Shown: positions 22,501 to 32,149 of the stretch, piece after piece | How positions within the stretch are numbered: the stretch's first letter is position 1 | Layout of the letters: every line of letters starts with the position of its first letter | Assembly: GCA_943736015.1 (NCBI GenBank) | Contig: OX031060.1 | Coordinates: 5,407,501-5,471,500 of the forward strand | Source of the DNA: Tridacna crocea | Taxonomy: Eukaryota; Mollusca; Bivalvia; Cardiida; Cardiidae | Direction: 5' to 3' | DNA: 64,000 nucleotides | The notes under the pieces: generated by a model | The model's input: only the letters and a program-made list of their open reading frames with translations | What the model was told of the DNA's origin: nothing | Database searches by the model: none | Position numbers and translations under genes: made by a program

Positions 22501-22690
22501 AGAACGTGTATTATTTGCAGGATTTGGTAAGTGGCCAATGGAATGTTGCTGCCAACCAGAATGTCTCGGGGACAATGAAAAAGGGCCGTGTAGCAGACCA
22601 CAGAAGCAGTTTCCGGTTCTAAAGATTTGTTGTTATAGTCTGCGAGAGATTTCAGCAGGATTAAACCCGTGTCGTAAAACTCTCCATTAA
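19545..22690 (+). CDS. Gene B: secreted Cys-rich peptide, paralogue of A, two exons
   Basis: Exon 1 (19545-19605) encodes a 20-residue signal peptide (GSIFCLYLLLVSVGV) and ends at a GTGAGC donor in phase 1. An in-frame ATG at 19485 would add 20 residues. Exon 2 (22521-22690) follows the acceptor TATTTGCAG in the matching phase and encodes about 55 residues to TAA, about 76 in all. The mature part carries CCC-x3-C-x8-C-x12-CC, with LKICC as in gene A, then a tail with one more cysteine. Two of three phases would have failed, so the fit is meaningful. The 2.9-kb intron holds a hairpin MITE and two copies of a foldback. Likely an extracellular disulfide-rich peptide for defence or signalling (inferred). 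Confidence 0.62.
19640..19720 (+). repeat. Helentron-type 5' end fragment
   Basis: AATGGGCTGAAGGCCTGAAG hairpin, ATTATGTTATAGCGTGG, then TTGTCTGTCCGTTTGTTTC: the start of another Helentron-type family, truncated, in the first intron of gene B. Confidence 0.45.
20052..20260. mobile_element. Hairpin MITE family 1, one hairpin arm lost
   Basis: Both TIRs are present (TTAACTTATTACCAAACGAC and GATTGTGTGGTGATGGGTTAA), but GCTGGTTACC is followed directly by ACAATGTTTTC, so most of the second arm is deleted. A further worn fragment lies at 20335-20435. Confidence 0.75.
20728..21690. repeat. Tandem duplication (~470 bp) of a foldback element
   Basis: Two copies, 20728-21195 and 21196-21690. Each starts with a ~150-bp foldback (GATAATCAACTGGTTATTTT...CATATCAAAAATAACCAGTT) whose turn contains the inverted pair TTAGGCGT / ACGCCTTA. 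About 320 bp follow, ending GGGAAATTCCAGGATTTCAC and GCTAGGTATATA. The second copy has small indels. Confidence 0.85.
22045..22270 (+). pseudogene. Possible worn paralogue exon of gene B
   Basis: A good acceptor (TTGGGTTCTTGTTACAG, ends 22044) precedes a frame with C-x-C-x-C followed by further cysteines, but in the wrong phase for the signal exon of gene B. In the right phase a stop comes after about 19 codons. One missing base after the acceptor would reconcile them, so it may be a frameshifted relic. Weak. Confidence 0.25.
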
Positions 22691-22984
22691 TAACTTTAAG
22701 AAAACAAGCGATCAAGTGCTTTCCAAACGATTTCGACAAAAACTAACTCGATTGTTTGTATTATTGTACTTTCATTCGTTCCTTCGTTTTATGTTCATAA
22801 TTCAAAGCATTTGGATACCAACGTGGTCCCATTGGCAAATGAAAAATAGAACATGTTTATATAATCTACTTTTTATATATCACGGCTAATTCTCTACATC
22901 AAGATTATTCTCAAGTTTTTTTACAACCCTGGACAAAAATACTGATAAACACTAAAATTGGGCCATGCTCTGGCACAAGAGGGC

Positions 22985-23195
22985 TTAACCCTTTACTCCA
23001 TAGATACTCATTTCTACGCATTGCTTGTTGGAGCCTTTGGAAAACATTGTGGCAAAAGGTGAAATTTCACCTTTTGCCACAATGTTTTTAATGCTATAAA
23101 AAGGTGTCATATACACATAAGAAACAGCTTCATCCTTGCTGTTATTTAGGGTAAATTAGAGATACTATAGAAATGCCTTATGGGGTAAAGAGTTA
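22985..23195. mobile_element. Hairpin MITE, related subfamily
   Basis: TIRs TTAACCCTTTACTCCATA and TATGGGGTAAAGAGTTAA. The hairpin keeps AAAACATTGTGGCAAAAGGT but continues GAAATTTCACCTTTTGCCAC, so the inner stem sequence differs from family 1 yet pairs perfectly. Confidence 0.8.
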
Positions 23196-23306
23196 ATGCA
23201 TGATACCAGTCAAACCATCATATCATTATGGGTTCATTACAGTCGCTTTATTACCAACCGAATCAATCTTGAGGTGAACCAGTCTTTGAACATACACAAA
23301 ATATAC

Positions 23307-23428
23307 CAAACGACAAGACCAACACCATAACCACTGAGGCAAAGAGTATTCTTCCTATCGTATTTGTTGGGCATTGGTTTGTTACGGAACGAAGCTATGC
23401 AGTAAAGAAAGAATGATCTCCCGTAACA
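23307..23428 (-). repeat. TRIM LTR end
   Basis: The 5' part of the TRIM LTR (ACCACTGAGGCAAAGAG, ending CCGTAACA at 23428, which is TGTTACGG on the minus strand), truncated at its other side. It is shared with the duplicate at 2300-2404. Confidence 0.6.
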
Positions 23429-24083
23429 CCAGACCGATACCACCATAATGTATTTGGCAGCTCAGTAAGCCTACCACGTTAAAAACCTTTACCGAAACAT
23501 CAGCACTCCCTTTTATAACTTGTTACAACATAATAGACCATGGGGAAATATTCCAAAGTTGCCACCAGAATCTTCTCCTTTCCTACGAGGTTTTTCAACA
23601 TCTTCATTGACAGTTTCCATCATTTCATCTACTTTTATTTGTCATCTGTCATCTTTCTTAGTCTTAATTTCCATAATTTCCTAGTCTTAATTTCCATAAT
23701 TTATCATACTTGAAAGAAACACAACTCATGGTTGGCAGCACCATTTGAGTTCGTCAATCAAAAATTGTTTTACTTTCAAATTTCGAAAATCTTGGAGAAT
23801 AAGACTAAGAACATTCTTAAGAATGATTGGTTAATGCGAACACAGATCTCCATGACTATTTCTACAAAAAAAACCTCTCACAATTCCTGATGTTGTTGTT
23901 TTTTAATATATTCTGATTTACTGAAACAGAAAAGTACAGCTAATTACTGGTGTCAACACAGTAGCAGTTCTCGAGGGGATACAAGCAAACGTGTCCGAAT
24001 TTGTTTCTACATAGTAGATCATCACAACACTGTCCGTTACCCGGCATGCATGACGTCATCCACTCGCTACACTGGAAAATAAA
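23429..24083. repeat. Segmental duplication, partner at 2405-3042
   Basis: See 2405. This copy holds the intact exon 2 of gene C. Confidence 0.8.
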
Positions 24084-24703
24084 TAATAGTTCATCAAATT
24101 AGATATAATTTTTTACTATTACACGAAATTTAAGACCCTAAGGCTGCTAAGCGCGACTAACTCACCTTTAACGGACCATGTAGATTAAGATCAGGGTGCC
24201 TAAAAAATGCAGTCTGAATTTGGATATACATGTACATGGTCCGATTCGGAAGGCATTACAAATGACAAACACAAATGTTATTGAGTTGATTGAATAAGTC
24301 TTTGAAAAGGAAGAAAACCTTGTTGGACAAAAGAATGCTGGCAAACAGCGTTTTCTTCTTTTCTGTCACAGAATGCCGTTTTAACATTATTTTTAGCGAT
24401 ATTGCGGCAGCCAGCACACCTTTCCGTGTTTTTGTCTTATTTGTATCGTTTTATTTTCTTTCACAAGTACTTAGCATAACGTTCTTCACTAGCCGAGCTG
24501 GCAGCGACCCCTTGAATATGAAAAAAGCAAACCAGTTCAATTACTTGTATACTTCCGGGATACTGTTCATGCGCTCTGAGGTATCTTATGAGAAGGTCAT
24601 CGTCATCTTCGTAGTCTCCGGTCCACGTTGCTCCAGTAAGATATTGGTAGATTTCAAATACTAACAACATAAACCACGTCAACATTGTAAACTTCTGTTT
24701 CAT
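23940..24703 (-). CDS. Gene C: knottin-like secreted peptide precursor, two exons
   Basis: Exon 1 (24703-24545, 53 codons) starts with a hydrophobic signal core (FTMLTWFMLLVFEI). A short acidic propeptide (GDYEDDDD) and an Arg-containing stretch follow; it ends at a GTAATT donor in phase 0. Exon 2 (24071-23940) follows TTATTTTCCAG in phase 0 and encodes 43 residues to TAG. Its eight cysteines are spaced C-x6-C-x6-CC-x4-C-x7-C-x6-C-x-C. The C-x6-C-x6-CC-x4-C start is that of inhibitor-cystine-knot (knottin) peptides, a fold used by defence peptides, venom toxins and hormone-like ligands. Which applies here cannot be told. The total is about 96 residues. An LTR retrotransposon begins at 24739, only 35 bp upstream of the ATG, so promoter and 5' UTR are displaced or taken from the LTR. 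A worn hairpin MITE lies in the intron. Confidence 0.68.
24285..24375. repeat. Worn hairpin MITE remnant
   Basis: TTGAAAAGGAAGAAAACCTTGTTGGACAAAAGAATGCTGG-like text then CAGCGTTTTCTTCTTTTCTG: a decayed family-1 hairpin in the intron of gene C. Confidence 0.45.
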
Positions 24704-24738
24704 CTTGATGATTCCTGCTATAAAATGTGACAAGCAGT

Positions 24739-27099
24739 TGTTATGTACATACCCAGTTATTCCTAGCTTTGTATATGTGTGTATTTATTATACCCCCCAT
24801 ACTCTGTTTGGGGGGTATATAGGAGTCAGCTTGTCGGTCGGTCGGTCGGTCCGTCCGTCCGTCCGTCGGTCGGTCGGTCGGTCTGTAGCTTTTTGTCCCC
24901 TCTATTTCTCATAAACTACTGGACGAATTTTATTCAAACTTCACAAGTAAACTCAGTATCAAGCAGAGATGTGCATATAAAATATTGGTTATGGTTCATT
25001 GATTTTTCACTGAGTTATGGCCCTTTCATGAAATTTCTTGTCCGCTCTTTTTCTCATCAACTATTGGACAGATTTGGTTCAAACTACACAAATAGACTCA
25101 GTATCAAGCAAAGATGTGCATATCCTATTTTAGTTATGGTTTATTTAGGTTTCATGGAGTTATGGCCCTTTGATGATTCTGGACAAATTTCTTTCAAACT
25201 TCATGCATGGATAGACTTTGCACTCAGCAAAGATGTGCATATCATAAATTGTTCTTAGTTAATTAAATAAAATTTCCAAGATCTAAGCCCTTTTTTGTCG
25301 TTCTCTTTATGACGGTGCCCTTGCTGAATTGATGAAAATAAATTATACTTTTGATAGAATACTTTTAACACAGCTGTCCGTCCGTCGGTCGGTCGGTAGC
25401 TTTTTGTCCGCTCTATTTCTCATAAACTACTGGACGAATTTTATTCAAACTTCACAGGTAGACTCAGTATCAAGCAGAGATGTGCATATGAAATGTTGGT
25501 TATGGTTAATTGATTTTTCACTGAGTTATGGCCCTTTCATGAAATTTCTTGTCCGCTCTTTTTTCTCATCAACTTTTGGACAGATTTGGTTCAAACTACA
25601 CAAGTAGACTCAGTATCAAGCAGAGATGTGCATATCCTATTTTGGTTATGGTTTATGTAGGTTTCATGGAGTTATGGCCCTTTGATGATTCTGGACAAAT
25701 TTCTTTTTTTTTGTCTGCTCTTTTTCTCAGTATCTACTGGATGGATTTCAGTCAAACTTCATGGGGAGTTTCATTATGAAGTCAAGACGTGCATATTGTA
25801 ATTTAGTTACAGCTGAATGATTGTCAAAGGAGTTACTGCCCTTTCATGAATGTTTTTGTCTGCTCTGTTTCTCAATAACTGCTGGACATATTTCAGCCAA
25901 ACTTCGTGGGAAGTTTTATTATGAGGTAAAGATGCGCATATTATAATTTAGTTACAGTTGAGTGATTTTCAAAGGAGTTATGGCCCTTTTATGAATTTTT
26001 TTCTCTGCTCAATTTCTCAGTATGTATTGGATCGGTTGCAGTTAAACTTCATGGGAAGTTTAAGCATGAAGCTAAGATGTGCATATTATTATTTGGTTAT
26101 GGTTGAATGATTTTCAAAGCAATTATGGCCCTTTCATTAATTTTTTTGTCCACTCTATTTCTCAATAAATACTCAACAGATTTCAATGTCAGCTCTATTT
26201 TTCAGTATCTACTGGACAGATTCCAGTCAAACTTCATGTGAAATTTCATTATGAAATGAAGATGTATTATTATAATGTGTTATGGTTGAATGATTTTCAG
26301 TCTGAGGTCAAGATGTGCATATTACAATTTGTTTATGCTTGAATGATTTTCCAATTACTTACGGCCCTTTTATATTTTTTTTGTCCACTCCATTTTGCAA
26401 TAACTGCGGTGCAGATTTCTAACAAACCTCAAAGGAAGTTACCCTATAAAATAAATTAATACATGTATGTGCATATTATAACTTGTTTACAGTTTAATAA
26501 TTTTCCATTGACAGGTTTCCCTTTGTTCTCTTTTTTTCCAAATAGTCTTTTTTTTCTAAATCTTTCTTTTATACTAAACCATGCTGCATTCTGTTACAAA
26601 GAGATGTTTTGTGACAAGGAGCTGGTGGGGGGTATGATCACGTTTAGTGATAGCTCTAGTTTTTAATGTTTTGAATGGTTTTCGCCTGTGGCTATTTTTA
26701 GAACTGAATTCTCCGTTTTAGAATATTGTTCTGAAAGTTTCCGGGCCTTTTTACAATCTGATTACAAGAAATTATACAACTAATTTTAACATGAATTTTC
26801 TGGAAGTTTCTCTGCTATTATAAAAAGGAAAAGCTGTTTATATCTCGGCGTTCACTAGTTAATACATGATTGCTAGACTAAAGTGGGGATTATTTTGTGT
26901 TTGTGTCATATAATTGGATAACATTCAGTTAGGATTAGGATCAGACTGGAATTAAAACTGGAATAATTTGTCTTTTGTATTTAACGTCTAAGGTATTGTT
27001 TTGTACTACGGTAATATTGTCACTGATTATTTAACTAATTGTTCATAAATTCTGTTAATTGTTATCGTTTGTTGCTTCTGCTACGCCTGGCTCGTAACA
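24739..27099 (+). repeat. 5' LTR, split by nested element
   Basis: LTR sequence at 24739-24789 and 26671-27099 joins to match the 3' LTR (30651-31154). The break in the 3' LTR reads GTATTTATT|TTGAATGG. The small length differences (for example GTACAT) are ordinary LTR divergence. Confidence 0.88.
24790..26670 (+). mobile_element. Helentron-type (pearl/DINE-like) non-autonomous element nested in LTR
   Basis: 5' hairpin ATACCCCCCATACTCTGTTT with GGGGGGTATAT, then GGAGTCAGCTTGTC and a GGTC/CGTC tetranucleotide run (24830-24882). About 130-140-bp core repeats follow to about 26450 (recurring TATGGCCCTTTCATGAA, GATGTGCATAT). The 3' hairpin ATCACGTTTAGTGAT is at 26637-26651, then AGCTCTAG. Known: DINE-1/Helentron-associated and molluscan pearl elements have exactly this order and insert by rolling circle without target duplication. 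The long frame made by the tetranucleotide run (RSVGRSV) is not a gene. Confidence 0.8.
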
Positions 27100-27347
27100 G
27101 AAATTGGGGGCTCGTCCGGGATTGGAAAATAAGACTAATGCATTCGTTTTCCTTTTGGGATTAACCATCGATCTGAATATAAGACATAGATGTTTGCTTT
27201 TCACAATTTGAATAAAAATCTAATACATCCTGTTAGTCAAAATTTCTTACAGACAGTCTAGTTTTCACTTATTGATTTTTTTCCCCTACATTTTTACTAA
27301 TCAGTAATTATAATACAATTTTGTTTTTGAATCCAGCAACAAACAAA

Positions 27348-27865
27348 CATGTCTTTTGACGTAGATAAATTTACGGCTGAACCGTCTGTGGAGTTATTGA
27401 ATTTAGGTAAAAAGACTGCTTAATCTTGCTAAACACTATAAATTGTCTAAAATAAAAACTTCAATGCGTAAACATGAAATTAAGAACATTTTGGTACAGT
27501 ATTTTGTTGATGAGGAGATTTTCAATGAAAATGCTCATTCCCTGATAGTTGACGTTCAGTCAGTTTCAAGTTCGAAAGAACTTGAATTAAAATTTCAGAT
27601 CAGACAATTAGAAATTCAGGAAAGAGAGAAAGAAAGAGGATGGGAAGAGAGAGAGAAGGAAAGAGAAAGGAAAAGAGAAAGGAAGAAAGAAGAAAGAGAA
27701 AGGGAAAGAGAGAGAGAAGAAAGAGAAGAGAGAGAGAAGGAGAGAGAATTTCAAATAAGAATGAGCGAAAATAAAATGCAAGAAAGAATAATCATTTTTA
27801 TTGGCATGGTCTCAAATCAGATGTCTCTAAATATTGTAAAACTTGCCATACATGTCAAATGGTAG
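27348..27865 (+). pseudogene. Gmr1-like gag N-terminus with charged coiled coil
   Basis: It starts at ATG 27348 (MSFDVDKFTAEPS) and is interrupted by stops near 27420. It resumes as KIKTSMRKHEIKNILVQYF and then a GA-rich stretch (27600-27760) encoding alternating Glu/Arg/Lys, a likely coiled coil. Around 27775 it jumps into the zinc-binding region of integrase in another frame, showing a deletion of the rest of gag and protease. Confidence 0.65.
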
Positions 27866-28615
27866 GTAAACCCAACCAAACCATTCCCAAAGGTCAATTA
27901 CAACCTATTTCTGCTTTTGATGAACCTTTCAGTAGGATACTTATAGACTGTGTTGGTCCTTTACCTCGAACCAAGTCAGGAAATGAGTATCTTTTAACAA
28001 TTATGTGTACTTCTACACGTTTTCCTGAAGCTATTCCTTTAAGGAAGATCAAAACAAAGTCAATAGTCAAAGCTCTTATAAAATTCCTCACATTTGTTGG
28101 TCTTCCAAAGTCAGTTCAGTCTGATCAAGGGTCAAATTTTATGTCTGGTATATTCCAACAGGTTATGCATGAACTTCTACACGTTTTCCTGAAGCTATTC
28201 CTTTAAGGTGGATCAAAACAAAGTCAATAGTCAAAGCTTTTATAAAATTCCTCACATTTGTTGGTCTTCCAAAATCAGTTCAGTCTGACCAAGGGTCAAA
28301 TTTTATGTCTGGTATATTCCAACAGGTTATGCATGAATAAGGGGTCAAGCAATACAGGTGATCCGCTTATCACCCTGAAAGTCAAGGTGCTTTAGAAAGA
28401 TTTCACCAAACACTAAAAAATATGTTAAGGTCATATTGCTTTGACACTGAAAAAGATTGGGATGATGGCATGCATTTGTTACTATTTGCAGTCAGAGAAT
28501 CTGTACAAGAACCTCTTGGTTTCAGTCCTTTTGGATTAGTTTTTGGCCATTCTGTTCGTGGACCTTTAAAACTTTTGAAAGAGAATTTCTCTCAAATGAT
28601 GAAACACCTTTGAAT
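27795..28615 (+). pseudogene. Gmr1-like integrase, with tandem duplication
   Basis: The HHCC end (KTCHTCQ) lies in the frame at about 27830-27860. The core has D in LIDCVGPLP, VQSDQGSNFMS and later the E region near 28385 (HPESQGALERF). A ~164-bp block (28008-28171) is repeated directly at 28172-28336, duplicating the second catalytic aspartate segment and breaking the frame. A downstream piece at 28422-28613 (FAVRESVQEPLGFSPF) is the end of the core. Confidence 0.75.
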
Positions 28616-28877
28616 TTACTACAGTATGTTTCTGACTTCAGAAAAAGACTGTCTAGGGCATGTGAGGTTGCTAGGTCTAATCTTAAAACGTCTCAGGGCG
28701 AGATATGACAACCATGTTATTGACAGAAAATTTAAACCAGGTGAAAAAATCCTTGCTCTTTTGCCAATACCTTGAAGACCTCTACAGGCAAGATATTTTA
28801 GACCCTACACTATTGACAAGAAAACAAGTGATTTAAACTACATAATTAATACTCCAGGAAGGCGTTAAAACAAACAA

Positions 28878-29780
28878 ATGTATCATGTAAATATGTTAAA
28901 GGAATACTTTAACAGAGATAGCTCTATTTCAAAACCAATTACAGTTGTAAACACTGTCCCACAAGAATCAAATGTATTTGAACTAGAAGTAGATTCTGAC
29001 TTTATTGATAAATCTGATCCTGGTCCATCTAAACTTGAGAATTCTGATATTTTGAGAAACCTTAACAACAAACTTTCTCACTTGGAACCATCACAACAGG
29101 AAGAGCTGAAACAGTTGATACATGAATATAAACATTTATTTCCTGATATCCCCACAAGAACTGATAAAATCTATCATGATGTCATTGTGGAAGATTTTAA
29201 ACCAATAAAGCAACATCCATATAGAATGAATTCTTTGAAACAGAAATACCTCCAAGAAGAAGTAAAATACTTAGTGGAAAATGACTTTATTGAACCTATC
29301 CAGAGTAATTACAGTCCACCATGTATATTAGTACCCAAATCAAATGGAACTTATAGAATGTGTACTGACTATCGTGAAGTGAAGTCTGTGACAAAAACAG
29401 ACTCTTTTCCAATACCAATAATTGATGACTGTTTTGACAAAGTTGGAAATTCTAAATATGTCACCAAATTTGACCTGCTAAAAGGATTCTGGCAAGTTCC
29501 ACTGACTGATAGAGCAAAAGAAGTATCAGCCTTTGCTACTCCAAACGGTCTATACCAGTACAAAGTTATGCCGTTTGGGATGAAAAATTCTCCTGCGACG
29601 TTTCAGCGACTTGTAAACAACGTTATATACGGATTAGATGGCTGTGATGCATATATTGACGACGTCATCATCTACTCAGACATTTGGAGTGACCACCTTC
29701 AAAGAATCAGGAAATTCTTCGACAGCCTCAGTAAAGCGAAACTGACTGTGAATCTTGCAAAAACTGAACTGCTACTGTAA
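28878..29780 (+). pseudogene. Gmr1-like reverse transcriptase
   Basis: A 300-residue open frame beginning at the integrase tail (MYHVNMLKEYF). RT motifs in order: PIKQHPYRMN, VPKSNGTYRMCTDYR, TKFDLLKGFWQVPL, FATPNGLYQYKVMPFGMKNS and the active site YIDDVIIYS, then the thumb start. The domain itself is intact and could once have copied RNA into DNA, but its flanks are broken. It reads on, after a frameshift near 29780, into the connection domain. Confidence 0.85.
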
Positions 29781-30420
29781 CATTTCTAGGACATCTTGTG
29801 GGAAAGGGTCAATTTAAACCTTTAGAAGCTAAGGTCAATGCTATCTCTGAGTTTCCTGTGCTTAAATGTAAAAGACAGCTGATGCGATTTCTTGGTATGG
29901 CTGGCTACTATTGGAAATTCTGTAAAAATTTCTCAGGTATTGCTGAACTTTTAACAAATTTACTTAAGAAAAGCACAAAGTTCAAATGGAATGACAAATG
30001 TCAAGATGCATTTGATCGTCTAAAAACCATACTAAAGAGCGCACTGGTCAGTTTTCTTGGCACCTGATTTTGACAAATGTTTCAAATTAGCTCTTGATGC
30101 AAGTGATGTTGGTATTGTTGCTGTTCTTTTACAAGAAGATAATAATGGTATTGATCATCCAGTTTGTTACTTTTCTAAGAAGTTTAACAAACATCAGTAA
30201 ATTACTCTACCATAGAAAAAGAGTGTCTTGCTTTAATTCTGGCAATCCAGCAGTTAGAAGTTTAACTTCACCAGTTGTTGTATTCAGTGATCATAACCCT
30301 TTAAGTTTTCTACACAAACTTAAGAATAAGAATCAATGATTACTGAGGTGGAGTTTATTGCTTCAAGAGTTTATTCTTGACATAAGACTCATAAAAGGGA
30401 AAGATACCAGATGCTCTTTC
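29780..30420 (+). pseudogene. Gmr1-like RT connection and RNase H
   Basis: 29798-30067 reads GHLVGKGQF-type connection (RFLGMAGYYWKFCKNFS). Then, in another frame, RNase H (LALDASDVGIVAVLLQED, VCYFSKKFNKHQ, FSDHNPLSFL) with several stops. Confidence 0.75.
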
Positions 30421-30650
30421 AAGGGTTTGAAATTCAAATAGTCATTTTCTCTAAATCAAGTTCAAACTGGACTTTCAAATTGTACTTTCATTACCTTGAC
30501 TATTTTCATTAGTCTGAAATAATTAATATTTGAGTTTGTCATTTTCTCTGTAATACTTCAGCTAAAGTGTCATATACATGTATATAAATAATATTGCAAA
30601 AAAGAAAGATTTATTTCATAAACCTTTCTTTTTCTTTTCAAGGGGGGAAG

Positions 30651-31154
30651 TGTTATGTACATGTACATACCCAGTTATTCCCAGCTTTGTACATGTGTGT
30701 ATTTATTTTGAATGGTTTTCCCATGTGGCTATTTTAGAACTGGATTCTCTTTTGTGGAATATTGTTCTTTAAGTTTCCTGGCCTTTTTACAATCTGACTA
30801 CTAGAAATTATGCAACAAATTTTAACATGAATTTTCTGGAAGTTTCTCTGCTATTATAAAAGGAAAAGCTCTTTACATCTCGGCGTTCACTAGTTAATAC
30901 ATGATTGCTAAACTAAAGTGGGGATTATTTTGTGTTTGTATCATATAATTAGTGTTTGGATTACATTCAGTTAGGATTAGGATCAGACTGGAATTAAAAC
31001 TGGAATAATTTGTCTTCTGTATTTAACGTCTAAGGTATTGTTTTGTACTATTGTAATAATTGTCACTGATTATTCAATTTATTGTTAATAAATTCTGTTA
31101 ATTGTTATCGTTTGTTGCTGGCTTCTACTTTCTAGTTACGCCTGGCTCATAACA
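30651..31154 (+). repeat. 3' LTR of Gmr1-like element
   Basis: 504 bp, TGTTATGTACATG...GGCTCATAACA, directly after the polypurine tract and followed by the target duplication CAGT. Confidence 0.9.
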
Positions 31155-31291
31155 CAGTAATAATCAAAGTCCTGAAAGCGCTACTGAGAAGGGGTGCGTG
31201 TAATTCTACCCAAGTTGAAATCCAACAATGAGCATACAGTACTGTCAGAAAAAATAATACAAGAAAACAGAAAAGTGCTCTTTCTTGCGTA

Positions 31292-31510
31292 TTAACCCAT
31301 TACCACACAATCCCTACTTGTGACGACCCTGAGAAAGAAGCCTTTAGAAAACATTGTGGGAAAAGGAGACAATGCTGGTTAGTCAGCATTTTCTCCTTTT
31401 CTCACAATGTTTTCTACCCTTTACAAAATAAATTTCAAATTTTCAGTCAATTTTATTTTGTCGTCTGCAAATCCTTTGAATTTGAATTTTATCGTTTGGT
31501 AATGAGTTAA
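31292..31510. mobile_element. Hairpin MITE family 1
   Basis: TIRs TTAACCCATTACCACACAAT and GTTTGGTAATGAGTTAA; hairpin centre GCTGGTTAGTCAGC. Complete. Confidence 0.85.
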
Positions 31511-31744
31511 AGAAACATCTCTACAGTGTAAATAAATGCTGTTTAAACTTGACTGTGTTATAATCCATTAAATATAAACGTACATGGAAAATCAATATAT
31601 AGGGTGTATGGGGTAAAAACCGTTATCTCCCGCTAGATGGCATTCTATAAATACTCGTCTATCTAATTTGGGCATCCTGGGTACAAAACCGAACCACTTT
31701 CCTACGCGACAACCGTTACTTTGAATTTCAAACTGAAATAAACG

Positions 31745-31965
31745 TTTACTCAATGAAACGCTACCTCGTGAATTTCACTCAGCTATGATTAGCAGTTTAG
31801 AGAAATCTGGAGCTAAAACAGGTCTCATTTCTCCTCAGACATGTTGATAAAAGCTATTTTCTACATTGCTACTTTATAGAGCGTAACACTACAGTTTCCC
31901 GATATCGGGGCTAGTGATGCGTCATAAGACAGGTCGAATCTTCGAAGAATATGACATACGCAGAC
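31745..31965 (+). repeat. ~220-bp dispersed repeat, partner 58936-59165
   Basis: Shares AAACGCTACCTC, TTCACTCAGCTATGA, GAAATCTGGAGCT, CTCATTTCTCCTC, TTGATAAAAGC, GAATCTTCGAAGAATATGAC with 58936-59165 in the same orientation. No terminal repeats seen; nature unknown. Confidence 0.7.
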
Positions 31966-32149
31966 AACGGAGTAAAAACTGTTAAAGATTTGTGTTCTTT
32001 TTAAACCGGAAACTATGGCTGTTACATGTATGTCTATGGATAGCCGCAATAGACAGAAATGCATTTTCTATCTGTCTTAATCCCCGCAACCTTGCAACCA
32101 TTAGGGGACAATATTTGACATGAAGATATTTATAAGAGTGGTTGTAGTT

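Larger units (their letters stand above)
24739..31154 (+). mobile_element. Gmr1-like Ty3/Gypsy retrotransposon, IN before RT, internally deleted
   Basis: Bounded by LTRs (TGTTATG...TAACA) and flanked by the 4-bp direct repeat CAGT (24735-24738 and 31155-31158). The primer site TGGGGGCTCGTCCGGGAT (27105-27122) fits tRNA-Pro, and the polypurine tract AGGGGGGAAG ends at 30650. Order: gag N-terminus and charged coiled coil, integrase, reverse transcriptase, RNase H. Known: Gmr1 elements are Gypsy relatives with integrase ahead of RT. The gag C-terminus and protease are deleted at about 27775, the integrase has an internal tandem duplication, and stops interrupt RNase H. Not autonomous. Its 5' LTR carries a nested Helentron-type element (24790-26670). 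Confidence 0.88.

Noticed and set aside
24705..25258. Open frames with repeated RSVGRSV residues
   Set aside because: They come from the tetranucleotide run and core repeats of the Helentron-type element, not from a gene.
27600..27760. GA-rich tract as a free microsatellite
   Set aside because: It lies in frame inside the gag-like region and encodes a Glu/Arg-rich coiled coil, so it belongs to the element.
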